Shown: piece by piece, positions 1 through 9,568 of the stretch
Position numbering within the stretch: the first letter of the stretch is position 1
How the letters are laid out: every line of letters starts with the position of its first letter
Origin: Mesorhizobium comanense
Lineage (GTDB): Bacteria > Pseudomonadota > Alphaproteobacteria > Rhizobiales > Rhizobiaceae
Assembly: GCF_005503535.1 (NCBI RefSeq)
Contig: NZ_SCNN01000008.1
Coordinates: 1-64,000 of the forward strand
Length of the DNA: 64,000 nt
Reading direction: 5' to 3'
Translations under genes and position numbers: made by a program
The notes under the pieces: generated by a model
Databases searched by the model: none
Told to the model about the DNA's origin: nothing
Seen by the model: only the letters and a program-made list of their open reading frames with translations

Positions 1-1586
1 ACCACCGAAAGGATGACGTTCTGCTCATGCAGCACCTTGTAGTGCTTGAGGCTGTGCATCAGCGCCGTCGGCGCGCTGAGCGGATCGCTGGTCAGGAACA
101 CGGCGGTGCCGGACACCAGTTGCGGCTTCTTCTTCAGAAGGTTGCCGGCCAGGAAATCGAGCGGAATCTCGTTGCGGCGCGTCTTGTCGAACAGATAACG
201 GCTGCCGCGCACCCAGGTCCACATGCCCAGCACGATGGTGAAGGCCACCAGCAGCGACGCCCAGCCGCCTTCGAACACCTTGACGATGTTGGAGGCGAAG
301 AAGCCGATATCGATGAAAGCGAACAGCGCGGTCAGCGGGATCGCCACCGACAGTTTCCATTTCCAGATACGGGTCATGACGACGAAAAGCAGTACCGTCG
401 TCACCAGCATGTTGCCGGTCACCGAGATACCGTAGGCGGAAGCCAGCTTGCTGGACTCGCCGAAGCCGACGACCAGCATCATGACCGCCAGCGCCAGCAA
501 GAGGTTGACGCGCGGCATGTAGATCTGACCGGACTGTTTTTCGGACGTGTGCAGGATTTCGAGCCTCGGCAGCATGTTGAGCTGCACGGCCTGCCTGGTC
601 AGCGAGAAGGCGCCCGAAATCACCGCCTGGCTGGCAATGACCGTTGCCGCCGTTGCCAACACCACCATCGGGATCAGCGCCCAACCCTCATTCATCTCGA
701 AGAACGGATGGCCGACGACGCCGTTCTTGGCCAGCACGAACGCGCCCTGCCCGGCATAGTTCAAAAGCAGGCACGGAAACACGATCGAGAGCCAGGCCAG
801 CACGATCGGTTTGCGCCCGAAATGACCGAGATCGGCATAAAGCGCCTCGGCGCCGGTGACCGCAAGGAATATGGCGCCGATGGTGACGAAGGCGACGTCG
901 GGCGAATGGATCAGGAAGGCCACGATGTAGTGCGGGCTGATCGCCCACAGGATTTCCGGATCGCTGATGATATGGTTCAGGCCGGAAAGGCCGATGGCCA
1001 AGAACCATACCGCGGTCACCGGCCCGAACACCAGTCCCACCCCGCCCGTGCCAAAGCGTTGCACCGCAAAAACCATGGCGAGGATAACCAGGGTCAGCGG
1101 CACGACATAGGGCTGGAAGGCAGGGGTGACGACATTCATGCCCTCGACCGCAGACAGCACCGAGATCGCCGGCGTGATGACCGCGTCGCCGAAAAACAGC
1201 GAGGCGCCGACGATGCCGATGCCCAGGATGACCGCCGAGCGCTTCGGAAAACTGCCGCGCGCCAGCGCCATCAGCGACAGCACGCCGCCCTCGCCGCGAT
1301 TGTCGGCACGCAACACGAACATGATGTATTTGATGGTGACGATGATCGTCAGCGACCAGATGATCAGCGACAAGACACCGAGGATATCCTCGCGCTGCGC
1401 AACGTTGCCGTGCGACGACGCCACCAGCGCCTCGCGAAACGCGTAGATCGGACTGGTACCGATATCGCCGTAGACGACACCGAGCGCGCCCAGCATCAGC
1501 ACCTTGGTGCTATGCTGGTCGATTTCCGGATGGGTCGATTGTTCGACGACGGGTTCTGCCTCACTACCAGTATTGGCAAGGGCCAT
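1..1586 (-). CDS. kup: Kup-family potassium uptake protein, copy 1 (3' end cut off by window edge)
   Basis: Inner-membrane K+/H+ symporter of the Kup (HAK/KUP/KT) family. Reading the minus strand from the ATG at 1586 gives about 528 codons with no stop before the window edge. They include the family motif [14 protein letters not shown] near residue 35, FRADN-like and GEGG segments, and the GAEALYADLGHFG motif, all embedded in about 12 hydrophobic segments. The cytoplasmic C-terminal domain has only just begun at the edge. It lies directly upstream of a second kup gene's 3' end in the same direction, so the two are tandem paralogues. The first 210 or so bases of the window are nearly identical to the matching part of copy 2, while the rest is clearly diverged. 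The gene looks intact; only its 3' end is missing. Confidence 0.9.
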   Translation of the reverse strand, partial: MALANTGSEAEPVVEQSTHPEIDQHSTKVLMLGALGVVYGDIGTSPIYAFREALVASSHGNVAQREDILGVLSLIIWSLTIIVTIKYIMFVLRADNRGEGGVLSLMALARGSFPKRSAVILGIGIVGASLFFGDAVITPAISVLSAVEGMNVVTPAFQPYVVPLTLVILAMVFAVQRFGTGGVGLVFGPVTAVWFLAIGLSGLNHIISDPEILWAISPHYIVAFLIHSPDVAFVTIGAIFLAVTGAEALYADLGHFGRKPIVLAWLSIVFPCLLLNYAGQGAFVLAKNGVVGHPFFEMNEGWALIPMVVLATAATVIASQAVISGAFSLTRQAVQLNMLPRLEILHTSEKQSGQIYMPRVNLLLALAVMMLVVGFGESSKLASAYGISVTGNMLVTTVLLFVVMTRIWKWKLSVAIPLTALFAFIDIGFFASNIVKVFEGGWASLLVAFTIVLGMWTWVRGSRYLFDKTRRNEIPLDFLAGNLLKKKPQLVSGTAVFLTSDPLSAPTALMHSLKHYKVLHEQNVILSV

Positions 1587-1741
1587 GGACGACACTCCGA
1601 TAAGCGCGCGGTGCTCTACGCTTGCTGCGATGCAATATCAAGTGCCGTTGCGTGATGGCTCCCATGCCGGCAACGCTGGACTGCTTGAAAAATAGCCTGT
1701 GCCCGCACGTTGGATCCCAACATGGAGCCGCTGTTTATCCC

Positions 1742-3655
1742 CTAGATAGCGACTTGCGTGCCGATTTCTACCACACGCCCGGTCGGGATCTGGAAATATT
1801 CGGTCGCATCGGCCGCCGTGCGGGCCAACCCGATGAACAGCCTGTCCTGCCACACCGGCATTCCCGAATTGGGCGAGGCCTTGAGCGAGCGCCGCGACAG
1901 GAAGAACGACGTCGTCATGATGTCGAACTTCCAGCCCTGCTTGCGGCAGATCGCCAGGGCGCGCGGAATGTTCGGCTGCTCCATGTAGCCGAAGGTCAGC
2001 GTCACCCGCATGAACAGCTCGTTGACCGTCTCCATCTTGACCCGGTCGCTGTCGGGCACCACTGGCTGCGGCGCCGTCACCACCGAAAGGATGACGTTCT
2101 GCTCATGCAGCACCTTGTAGTGCTTGAGGCTGTGCATCAGCGCCGTCGGCGCGCTGAGCGGATCGCTGGTCAGGAACACGGCGGTGCCGGATACCAGTTG
2201 CGGCTTCTTCTTCAGAAGGTTGCCGGCCAGGAAATCGAGCGGGATCTCGTTGCGGCGGGTCTTGTCGAACAGATAGCGGCTGCCGCGTATCCACGTCCAC
2301 ATGATCAGCCCCATGAGGCTGGCGACCGTGATCGATACCCAGCCGCCCTCGAAGATCTTCACGATGTTTGCCAGGAAGAAGCCGCTGTCGATGACGCCGA
2401 ACAACAAGGTCAGCGGCAAGGCGAGCGCCAGCTTCCATTTCCACAGTTTGCGCATGACGACGAACAGCAGAATGGTGGTCATCAGCATTTCGCCGGTCAC
2501 CGAGATGCCATAGGCGGATGCCAGTGAACTCGAGCTGCCGAAACCCACGACCAGCAACATCACCCCCAGCGCTATGAGCAGGTTGACGCGCGGCATGTAG
2601 ATCTGGCCGAGCTGCATCTCAGACGTATGCTGCACCTCGATGCGTGGCAGAAGGTTCAGTTGCACCGCCTGGCGCGTCAGCGAAAAAGCGCCCGAAATGA
2701 CGGCCTGGCTGGCGATGACGGTCGCGGCGGTCGCCAGTCCCACCATCGGCATCAGCGCCCACTCGGGCAACATCTGGAAGAACGGATTGGTCGGCCTGCC
2801 GTCATTGGCCAGCACGAAGGCGCCCTGCCCGAAATAGTTGAGCAGCAAGCAGGGAAACACCACGGAGAACCATGCCAGCACGATCGGCTTGCGGCCGAAA
2901 TGGCCGAGATCCACATAGAGCGCCTCGGCCCCGGTCACCGCCAGAAACACGGCGCCGACCGTGACGAAGGCGGCTGTCGGTGTGCTGGCGAGGTAGGCGA
3001 CCGCGTAATAGGGATTGATGGCCAGCAGGATCGATGGATCGTCCATCAGGTGCCAGAGCCCCGCAACACCGATGGCCAGGAACCAAAGCGCCGTCACCGG
3101 CCCGAACACCGCCGCCACCTTTCCCGTGCCGAAGCGTTGCACCGAAAACAGGATGGCCAGGATGACCAGTGTGATCGGCACGACATAGGCGTCCAGCCTC
3201 GGGGTCACCACTTTGAGGCCTTCGACCGCCGACAGCACGGAGATGGCCGGCGTTATGATCGAATCGCCGAAAAACAGCGCCGCACCGCAAAGCCCGATAC
3301 CCAGGATGAGTCGCGCGCCTTTGGGATAGGCGCTGCGCGCCAAGGACATCAGCGACAGCGTGCCACCTTCGCCCTTGTTGTCGGCACGAAGCACGAAGGC
3401 GACATATTTGATGGTCACGATGATCGTCAGCGCCCAGACGATCAGCGACAGCACGCCAAGCACGTGAATGCGCGTATCGATGCCGGGCGAAGCGTGAAGC
3501 GCCTCGCGAAAGGCATAGATCGGGCTGGTGCCGATATCGCCGTAGACAACCCCGAGCGCGCCCAGCATCAGCACCTTGGTGCTTTGCTGTTCGACCCCGG
3601 GATGGCCCGATTGCTCGACTGTTTCTGCCTCGCTACCGCGGCTGGCAAGGTCCAT
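1742..3655 (-). CDS. kup: Kup-family potassium uptake protein, copy 2
   Basis: A 637-residue low-affinity K+ transporter of the Kup family, within the usual 620-640 residue length. The start is the ATG at 3655. The N-terminal cytoplasmic tail is followed by the Kup signature [19 protein letters not shown] near residue 35, then about 12 membrane segments to roughly residue 470, including [19 protein letters not shown] and [14 protein letters not shown] cytoplasmic C-terminal domain follows. It is upstream of the other kup gene on the same strand, with 155 bp between them. Rhizobia often carry two kup copies. Regulation is not visible from the sequence. Confidence 0.95.
   Translation of the reverse strand: MDLASRGSEAETVEQSGHPGVEQQSTKVLMLGALGVVYGDIGTSPIYAFREALHASPGIDTRIHVLGVLSLIVWALTIIVTIKYVAFVLRADNKGEGGTLSLMSLARSAYPKGARLILGIGLCGAALFFGDSIITPAISVLSAVEGLKVVTPRLDAYVVPITLVILAILFSVQRFGTGKVAAVFGPVTALWFLAIGVAGLWHLMDDPSILLAINPYYAVAYLASTPTAAFVTVGAVFLAVTGAEALYVDLGHFGRKPIVLAWFSVVFPCLLLNYFGQGAFVLANDGRPTNPFFQMLPEWALMPMVGLATAATVIASQAVISGAFSLTRQAVQLNLLPRIEVQHTSEMQLGQIYMPRVNLLIALGVMLLVVGFGSSSSLASAYGISVTGEMLMTTILLFVVMRKLWKWKLALALPLTLLFGVIDSGFFLANIVKIFEGGWVSITVASLMGLIMWTWIRGSRYLFDKTRRNEIPLDFLAGNLLKKKPQLVSGTAVFLTSDPLSAPTALMHSLKHYKVLHEQNVILSVVTAPQPVVPDSDRVKMETVNELFMRVTLTFGYMEQPNIPRALAICRKQGWKFDIMTTSFFLSRRSLKASPNSGMPVWQDRLFIGLARTAADATEYFQIPTGRVVEIGTQVAI
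2081..2305 (-). repeat. Near-identical segment shared by the two kup copies (partner at 1-225)
   Basis: Bases 1-209 and 2081-2289 align without gaps. I count four mismatches by eye, about 98 percent identity. Similarity falls abruptly after about base 225 of the first copy. The segment encodes the end of the membrane domain and the start of the cytoplasmic tail, and it probably continues past the left window edge. The sharp boundary suggests gene conversion between the tandem copies rather than uniform divergence. Confidence 0.8.
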
Positions 3656-3754
3656 CGACCACTCCCGGGCAAGCGCGCGGTACTTCCTGCATGCTGCGAT
3701 GCGGTATCAATTGCACGCTATGGCCGCCATACCTGCAAAGCGAAGCTCTATCCC

Positions 3755-4495
3755 CTACCAGCCGCAGGCTCCGAGAAACCGACGCACTGTGCCGGCCATG
3801 CCATACTCCAACGCGTCGGCTGTCAACCCATGTCCGATCGACACTTCGGCCAATGCCGGGATGCGGCGCGCCAGGTCCGGCAGATTCTTCACCGTCAGGT
3901 CGTGCCCGGCGTTGACATCAAGGCCCGCGGCAATAGCGGCATCAGCCGTTTTTCCCAACCTTTCCAATTCATTGGCGGCCTTTGCGGAGTCGGAATGGAA
4001 ACTGCCGTAGGGGCCGGTGTAGAGCTCAATCCTGTCCGCGCCCGTGTCGCGCGCGGCCGCCATGCCTGCCGGATCGGCATCGGAAAACAGCGACACCCTG
4101 AAACCGCCCTTCTTCAGGCGCCGCACGATCGGGGTCAGGAACGCGGCATCGGCGGCGAAGTTCCAGCCATGATCCGATGTGGCCTGCGCCGGGTCATCGG
4201 GCACCAGCGTGACCTGCTCGGGTTGATTCTTTTCGACAAGCGCCAGGAAATCCTCGCTTGGATAGCCTTCCACATTGAATTCCGCCCGCGGAAACTCGTC
4301 ATCGATCAGCGCCCTGATCGCAGGCAGGTCGGAGTAGCGCGTATGACGTTCGTCGGGACGCGGATGGACGGTCAGCCCATGCGCTCCGGCTGCCAGCGCA
4401 AGGCGGCCGATGCCGATCATATCGGGCCATGGCAGGTCGCGTCGGTTGCGCAGCATGGCTATGGCATTGAGGTTGACGGAAAGCTTTGCAGGCAT
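3755..4495 (-). CDS. pdxJ: Pyridoxine 5'-phosphate synthase PdxJ
   Basis: Condenses 3-amino-2-oxopropyl phosphate with deoxyxylulose 5-phosphate, the last step of de novo vitamin B6 synthesis in the DXP-dependent pathway. The protein is a cytoplasmic TIM barrel of about 246 residues. Typical PdxJ segments are visible: [13 protein letters not shown] at the N-terminus, [46 protein letters not shown] and [12 protein letters not shown]. The start at 4495 (MPAKLSVN) is preferred over the in-frame ATG nine bases upstream, because the latter has no Shine-Dalgarno sequence and rhizobial PdxJ proteins normally begin this way. The neighbouring STAS-like gene is divergent. Confidence 0.95.
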   Translation of the reverse strand: MPAKLSVNLNAIAMLRNRRDLPWPDMIGIGRLALAAGAHGLTVHPRPDERHTRYSDLPAIRALIDDEFPRAEFNVEGYPSEDFLALVEKNQPEQVTLVPDDPAQATSDHGWNFAADAAFLTPIVRRLKKGGFRVSLFSDADPAGMAAARDTGADRIELYTGPYGSFHSDSAKAANELERLGKTADAAIAAGLDVNAGHDLTVKNLPDLARRIPALAEVSIGHGLTADALEYGMAGTVRRFLGACGW

Positions 4496-4655
4496 GGGGT
4501 GCATCCGTGAAAATCAGTCAGAAGAAGGCACGCCACATCGATCCGTTCCGCCGCGGCGCGCCTGAGACCGGGCATCTATAGCGCCTTTGACGGGAACAGA
4601 TAGGGGTTTCCGGTGTTCCAGAAGACCACACTGTCTGGCGAAAGGAGGCCCAGCC

Positions 4656-5057
4656 TTGAACTTCCTGCAATCCGTGCCCGCGATTCGTCGTATCGAAACC
4701 AGCCGCGACGACCTCTTCGCCATCGACGTGGTCGGACATGTCTCCGCCGCCGATGCCGAAAACCTGTTCGGCCTGCTGGAGGCGGCCTATGCGCTTCATC
4801 AAAGAATAGATGTGGCGGTGCGCATGATCGACCACGATGGCGTCGATTGGACCGACATCTCCGACGAGACCCTCAAGCATGGAGCCGTCCACGCCCTGGA
4901 ACATATAGGCCGGTGCGCGGTGATCGGCAGTCCGGACTGGACCGTGGACGCACAGCATGCCCTGCCCGCATCCTCGCCAATCGAATTCCGGCATTTCAAG
5001 GCCGAGGACGAAGCCTCTGCCTGGGAATGGCTGGAGGCGTCAGTGGTCGATGCATAG
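4656..5057 (+). CDS. SpoIIAA-like (STAS-fold, DUF3478-type) protein, TTG start
   Basis: A small cytoplasmic protein of 133 residues resembling the SpoIIAA-like/DUF3478 family, which adopts a STAS fold and has no settled function. The assigned start is TTG at 4656, because a near-perfect Shine-Dalgarno sequence AAAGGAGG (4641-4648) sits seven bases before it. The longer frame from 4587 gives an Arg/Cys-rich N-terminus that does not look coding. Family-like segments are FAIDVVGHVSAADAENL near the N-terminus, VAVRMIDHDGVDWTDIS in the middle, and the C-terminal EFRHFKAEDEASAWEWLE with conserved aromatic positions. It is divergent from pdxJ. About 130 bp without an evident gene follow. Confidence 0.75.
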   Translation: MNFLQSVPAIRRIETSRDDLFAIDVVGHVSAADAENLFGLLEAAYALHQRIDVAVRMIDHDGVDWTDISDETLKHGAVHALEHIGRCAVIGSPDWTVDAQHALPASSPIEFRHFKAEDEASAWEWLEASVVDA

Positions 5058-5189
5058 CCAGCAGGATCTTGCCGCCAAGGTTTTTTGAACCGGGCCGCCA
5101 GGACCCACGTCGGTTCATCGGCGTCGGATTCGGGTATCTGAAAGGGACGTTATTCAGAGGAGAAATTCAGATAGACCCGTCGGCAAGCG

Positions 5190-6317
5190 CTATCTGACAA
5201 TCGTCAATCGCTCGGCGGCCCGCGTGATCGCCGTATAAAGCCAGCGCTGGCGTGTTTCCTTGAAGGCCCAGCTTTCGTCGAACAGCACGATCTCGTTCCA
5301 CTGCGAGCCCTGCGCCTTGTGGACGGTCAGGGCATAGCCATAGTCGAAATCGTCGAAGCGCTTCTTCTGCTGCCAGGGTATGTCGGCGTCCGGATCCTCG
5401 AACGCGGCCTTGAGCAGCTTGATCTTGGCCACGCCGCGGTCCGGATCGTCCTCCTCCGGCGAGACCAGAAGGTTGATGCCTGGCTTCACCGTTTCGCGCG
5501 ACGAGGTCATCACCTTCCACAGCGAACCGTTGAGCAGGCCCTTGGCCGGATCGTTGCGCAGGCACACCAGCTTGTCGCCGGCCTGCGGATAGTCGGCATT
5601 GAAGCCTTTCAACTCGCGCAGGCGCTGGTTGTAGCGCCGCCGCGTGCGGTTGGTGCCGACCAGCACCTGATCGGCCCTCAGCACCAGTTCCTGGTTGACG
5701 TCTTCCTTGCCGATAACCTGCGCCGTGCCGTAGTCGCCGCGCATGAACTCGCGGCCCTCGCGCACGTCGAGCGCCAGCCGAAGGATCGGATTGTCGCGCG
5801 CCTGCCGGTGGATTTCCGTGAGCAGGAAATCCGGCTCGTGATCGGTGAAGAAGCCGCCGCCGGAGATCGGCGGCAACTGGCCGGGGTCGCCCAGCACCAG
5901 GATCGGCGTGCCGAAGCTCATCAGGTCGCGCCCGAGCTGTTCGTCGACCATCGAGCACTCATCGATGATGACCAGCGCCGCACGCGAGATCGGGCTTTGC
6001 CGGTTGAGCGAGAAAGTCGGCGACATCGAGGTCTTGCCGGTCACCTCGTCCTCGATCGATTCCTCGCCCTTGGGCCGGTAGATGAGCGAATGAATAGTGC
6101 GGGCATTGACCGCCCCCTTGGAGCGCAGCACCTGGGCCGCCTTGCCGGTGAAAGCCGCGAACTGCACCTGGCCGTCGACATGCTCGGCGAAATAGCGCGC
6201 CAGCGTCGTCTTGCCGGTGCCGGCATAGCCGAACAGCCGGAACAATTGCGGCTTGCCAGCCTTGAGCCAGCGGGCGACCGCCTGCAGCGCCTCGTCCTGT
6301 TGGGGGGAGAATTCCAT
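5190..6317 (-). CDS. RecD-like ATP-dependent DNA helicase (stand-alone)
   Basis: Superfamily 1 helicase of 375 residues related to the RecD subunit of exonuclease V, but with no recB or recC nearby. Starting at the ATG at 6317 (MEFSPQQDEAL), the Walker A motif GYAGTGKTT lies near residue 30, Walker B DECSMVD near 120, motif III LGDPGQLPP near 140, a UvrD-type C-terminal motif ALTVHKAQGSQW near 335 and YTAITRAAERL at the end. An open frame continues 180 codons upstream, but that part is unlike protein and the helicase family starts here. Such short RecD-like proteins are common in rhizobia. Their in vivo role is unclear, with repair or replication-fork processing the likely area. Confidence 0.85.
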   Translation of the reverse strand: MEFSPQQDEALQAVARWLKAGKPQLFRLFGYAGTGKTTLARYFAEHVDGQVQFAAFTGKAAQVLRSKGAVNARTIHSLIYRPKGEESIEDEVTGKTSMSPTFSLNRQSPISRAALVIIDECSMVDEQLGRDLMSFGTPILVLGDPGQLPPISGGGFFTDHEPDFLLTEIHRQARDNPILRLALDVREGREFMRGDYGTAQVIGKEDVNQELVLRADQVLVGTNRTRRRYNQRLRELKGFNADYPQAGDKLVCLRNDPAKGLLNGSLWKVMTSSRETVKPGINLLVSPEEDDPDRGVAKIKLLKAAFEDPDADIPWQQKKRFDDFDYGYALTVHKAQGSQWNEIVLFDESWAFKETRQRWLYTAITRAAERLTIVR

Positions 6318-6863
6318 CAGTGCGACAGACCGGATTCGTGGAGGAAAGACAAGCGCACCCGTCCCGTCATCGTCTTTTCTGCATCCCGAGAGCAGCGACC
6401 CTGTGGGCAGCATTAGCAGGAGACGAAAAGAACGTAAAGGGAACATCGCCGAGCAGCCCGCTTGCAGTGACAAGGCCGTATCACTATCGTCTGGTGGTGA
6501 CGTGCAGGCAGCGCGCTCACGGGCCCAAGCCCGCAGTGAAGCCGCTGCACAAGCGCAATCCGTCTTCGACGGGTGCGCCTGGCTTAGTAAAAAGCCAGAT
6601 CTGACATTCAATAAAAATGTGAAACAGCTTCCAGCCAGACGGCGATGCTTGGCCCTTGCGCCGGCAAAGCAGTAGGCAGACCTTGCGCGCGCCTGGCGAG
6701 GACAAGTGTTTCGCGCCCGGAAACTGCCGGAGGAGCGGATAGGCTGGCGTCTGAGGACGCGAGGAACCAGCGATCCAGTTTGGAGCATGGTCCGTCTCGA
6801 CGGACGTTGTTCACGAACACGTTGCAGCCGGTGCAGAGAGGAAGCAGCAAGGAGGAGCAGCAA
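6318..6863. other. 546-bp gap between divergent genes, with a structured 5' leader before the permease
   Basis: No convincing gene is present. The half next to the permease contains a perfect hairpin, GTCCGT-CTCG-ACGGAC (6790-6805), followed at once by a near-palindrome TGTTC-AC-GAACA (6808-6819), and then the purine-rich Shine-Dalgarno region. The stretch around 6590-6625 is AT-rich relative to its surroundings and could hold a promoter. A structured leader upstream of a purine permease could be regulatory, but I do not recognise a known riboswitch here. Confidence 0.45.
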
Positions 6864-8150
6864 TTGCTCGAAGCGTTTTTCAATCCGAAGCAGGAAGGGT
6901 CCTCGGTACGCACGGAAATCATCGCCGGCGTCACGACCTTCCTGACGATGTCCTACATCATCTTCGTCAACCCGGAAATCCTGTCCACCACCGGCATGGA
7001 TCGTAACGCGATCTTCGTCGCGACCTGCGTGGCGGCGGCGCTCGGTTCCCTCATCATGGCGCTGGTGGCGCGCTGGCCAATCGGCATGGCGCCGGGCATG
7101 GGCCTCAACGCCTTCTTCGCTTTCACCGTCGTCGGAGCAATGGGCTTCACCTGGCAGCAGGCGCTGGGCGCGGTCTTCATATCAGGCCTGATCTTCCTGC
7201 TCCTGACCGTCACCGGCGTCCGCAGCTGGCTGATCGCCGGCATTCCCCAGTCCATGCGAAGCGCCGTCGCCGCCGGCATCGGCCTGTTCCTGGGCATCAT
7301 CGCGCTCAAGAGCTCGGGGATCGTCGTTGCCAGCCAGGCCACGCTGGTGGAGCTCGGCAAGGTTACCGACACCGGACCGCTGCTGGCCATTCTCGGCTTC
7401 TTCATCATCGCGGCGCTCGACGCTCTGAAGGTGCGCGGCGCCATCCTGATCGGCATCCTGGTCGTCACCATAGTGTCGATGATCCTTGGCGTCAGCCACT
7501 TCAACGGCGTCGTGTCGATGCCGCCCTCCATAGCGCCGACCTTCCTGCAGCTCGACATTCTCGGCGCGCTGCACAGCGGATTGCTGCACGTCATCCTCGT
7601 CTTTGTCCTGGTCGAGGTGTTCGACGCCACCGGCACGCTGATCGGCGTCGCCAAGCGCGCCAAGCTGATCGAGGAAGGCAAGCCGAACCGGCTGGGCCGC
7701 GCCTTGCTTGCCGACAGCACGGCGATCGTGGCCGGCTCGCTGCTCGGCACGTCCAGCACCACGGCCTATGTCGAGAGCGCCTCGGGCGTTCAGGCCGGCG
7801 GCCGTACCGGGCTCACGGCACTGGTCATCGCCATCCTGTTTCTGGCGGCGCTGTTCTTCTCGCCGCTGGCTGGGGCGGTTCCCGTCTATGCGACCGCTCC
7901 GGCACTGCTCTATGTCGCGGGCCTCATGATGCGCGAACTGGTCGAGGTGGAATGGGAAGACATCACCGAAGCGGCGCCGGCGGCACTGACGGCCATGATG
8001 ATGCCGCTGACCTACTCCATCGCCAACGGTCTCGCCTTCGGTTTCATCAGCTATGCCGTGCTGAAGACCCTCACCGGCCGTTTTCGCGACGTGCACCCGG
8101 CGACATGGATCGTGGCGATCCTGTTCGTCATCCGTTTCGCCATCGTCTGA
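6864..8150 (+). CDS. NCS2-family purine permease (AzgA-like), TTG start
   Basis: Inner-membrane nucleobase permease of the NCS2/AzgA group, likely importing adenine, guanine or hypoxanthine. The protein is 428 residues, the usual length. The start is TTG at 6864, chosen because AAGGAGG (6849-6855) lies eight bases upstream and MLEAFFNPK matches where the family begins. An upstream ATG at 6645 would add 73 unrelated residues. About 12-14 hydrophobic segments follow. Family motifs include TFLTMSYIIFVNPEIL, GMAPGMGLNAFFAF, FVLVEVFDATGTLIGVA and LLGTSSTTAYVESASGV. It converges on the EamA gene with only nine bases between them and is preceded by a long leader. Confidence 0.92.
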   Translation: MLEAFFNPKQEGSSVRTEIIAGVTTFLTMSYIIFVNPEILSTTGMDRNAIFVATCVAAALGSLIMALVARWPIGMAPGMGLNAFFAFTVVGAMGFTWQQALGAVFISGLIFLLLTVTGVRSWLIAGIPQSMRSAVAAGIGLFLGIIALKSSGIVVASQATLVELGKVTDTGPLLAILGFFIIAALDALKVRGAILIGILVVTIVSMILGVSHFNGVVSMPPSIAPTFLQLDILGALHSGLLHVILVFVLVEVFDATGTLIGVAKRAKLIEEGKPNRLGRALLADSTAIVAGSLLGTSSTTAYVESASGVQAGGRTGLTALVIAILFLAALFFSPLAGAVPVYATAPALLYVAGLMMRELVEVEWEDITEAAPAALTAMMMPLTYSIANGLAFGFISYAVLKTLTGRFRDVHPATWIVAILFVIRFAIV

Positions 8151-8159
8151 TCCCCGCGC

Positions 8160-9089
8160 TCAGCCGAGCGCGATGAGCGACGTGCCGGCGAACGCCAGCA
8201 CCGCCCCCGCCCAGGCCGGACCCGGCGGCCTGTGGCCGGTGCGCAGCCAGACCATCGGCAAGACAAGAACCGGCGACAGGGACGACAATGTCGAGACGAT
8301 CCCGACCTTGCCGCCGGCCAGCGCCGCCATGATGAGCGACATGCCCATGCCGGTGCCGATCAGCGCGCCGCAGATGCCGATGCCGATCGTCCGCGCCGAT
8401 GGCCGGGGGCGCTTGGCGACGGCAGGCAATGGAACCACCAGCAGCAACAGGAACAGCGCGCCCGAAACACCGGTCCGGATCGCCATCGCGGTGAACGGAT
8501 TGACGCCGGAGGCCATGACCGGACGCGCCACCAGCGCGCCGGCCGCCTGCCCGAGCGCCGCGACCAGCCCCAGGGCGAGCCCCACGGGTAAGGTCATCTG
8601 CCTCGGCGGCAGCACAGGGGCCTGGATGGGCGGCGTCGGGAAGATGCCTTCCGGCTGAACCCTGGCGGCACGCCCGAACAGGATGGCGAGCACGATGCCT
8701 GATATGACCAGCGCCACGCCTGCCAGTTTCACCGGGCCGACCGTCTCGCCCAGGAAAAAATAGCCCATGACGAGAGCAAAGGGCGAGGTCAGCGAGAAGA
8801 CCAGCAGCGCCAAGCGCGGCCCGAGTGCGAATATCGACGAGATATAGGCCGATGACGCGATGAATATGCCGAACACGCCCGACGCAGCGAGATAGCCCGC
8901 CTGCCAGGGAGCAAGCCCGGCCCAGCCGCCCACCGCCGTCGCCGCTATTGCCGTGGCAATCGTCACCGCAACCGTTTGCAGCCGGGTCAGTGTCAAGGCG
9001 TCGATACGCCCGATCAATTCACCGGCCAGCATGCCGCTTGTGGCGATGCACAGGGCCGCGCCGATCGAAAGCATTTCCGACAGGTACAT
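8160..9089 (-). CDS. EamA/DMT-family transporter
   Basis: An inner-membrane protein of 309 residues with ten predicted hydrophobic segments arranged as two EamA repeats (about residues 5-140 and 155-305), the layout of drug/metabolite exporters. Substrate cannot be read from the sequence. It lies on the same strand as, and just downstream of, the nitrile hydratase genes (89 bp gap), so it could be co-transcribed, but nothing ties it to nitrile metabolism. Segments such as SSAYISSIFALGPRLALLVF and VMGYFFLGETVGPVKLAGVA are typical of the family. Confidence 0.88.
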   Translation of the reverse strand: MYLSEMLSIGAALCIATSGMLAGELIGRIDALTLTRLQTVAVTIATAIAATAVGGWAGLAPWQAGYLAASGVFGIFIASSAYISSIFALGPRLALLVFSLTSPFALVMGYFFLGETVGPVKLAGVALVISGIVLAILFGRAARVQPEGIFPTPPIQAPVLPPRQMTLPVGLALGLVAALGQAAGALVARPVMASGVNPFTAMAIRTGVSGALFLLLLVVPLPAVAKRPRPSARTIGIGICGALIGTGMGMSLIMAALAGGKVGIVSTLSSLSPVLVLPMVWLRTGHRPPGPAWAGAVLAFAGTSLIALG

Positions 9090-9178
9090 TCAGTCTCTCT
9101 TGATCGATACGGCGTTCTCGCCGGCTGGTTGCCTTCGCCCTGACGACGTGAGGGCTTGCACGACCCCAAAAGTCCGCT

Positions 9179-9568
9179 TCACCGTGCGGGTCCGAACTCC
9201 GGATCGTTCTCCAGCAGGATCGGCTTGCCATGCGGCGTGGCGTGCGCGGCACGCTCCCAGGCGTGCGCCATCGCATCGACGTCCTGCCTGGCGGCCAGCC
9301 CTTTCGACGCAAGCAGGCCTTCCAGTGCCGCCAGCCAGTGCTCGTAGTAATCGTGGCCGTCGGCTGCCGCACCGGGCTTCTTCACTTCTGCCGACAGCGC
9401 CTGTGCCCACTCGCCCCAGGAGAACAGGCCCCTGTCATGCAGGGCCACCACCATGGCAAAGGCCTCGGCCTGCCATGGCTCGGCGAACACGGGCGCGTCG
9501 AGGCCGGCGGGCAGATCAGCAGCGGCCCGCTTCGGTTCAGGCCGGCTCAAGATAGCTCTCCCAGGCAT
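9179..9568 (-). CDS. Nitrile hydratase accessory protein (cobalt-loading activator, P14K-like)
   Basis: A 129-residue protein of the nitrile hydratase accessory/activator family, needed for metal insertion and maturation of the alpha subunit. Family features include the segment VFAEPWQAEAFAMVVALHDRGLFSW near residue 26, which resembles the beta-subunit N-terminal fold, and HDYYEHWLAALEGLLASKG near residue 75. The start overlaps the end of the beta-subunit gene by 32 bp, indicating translational coupling in an alpha-beta-accessory operon. A start slightly further in is possible, because the first residues lie in the overlap. Confidence 0.85.
   Translation of the reverse strand: MPGRAILSRPEPKRAAADLPAGLDAPVFAEPWQAEAFAMVVALHDRGLFSWGEWAQALSAEVKKPGAAADGHDYYEHWLAALEGLLASKGLAARQDVDAMAHAWERAAHATPHGKPILLENDPEFGPAR

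Noticed and set aside
27..4510. Long plus-strand frames opposite the kup and pdxJ genes
   Set aside because: Composition is His/Arg/Gln/Asp-rich and the frames mirror conserved genes on the other strand, a known shadow effect in GC-rich DNA.
6645..6863. ATG start 73 codons upstream of the purine permease
   Set aside because: The extra residues are polar, Arg-rich and unlike the family, whereas TTG at 6864 has AAGGAGG at ideal spacing.
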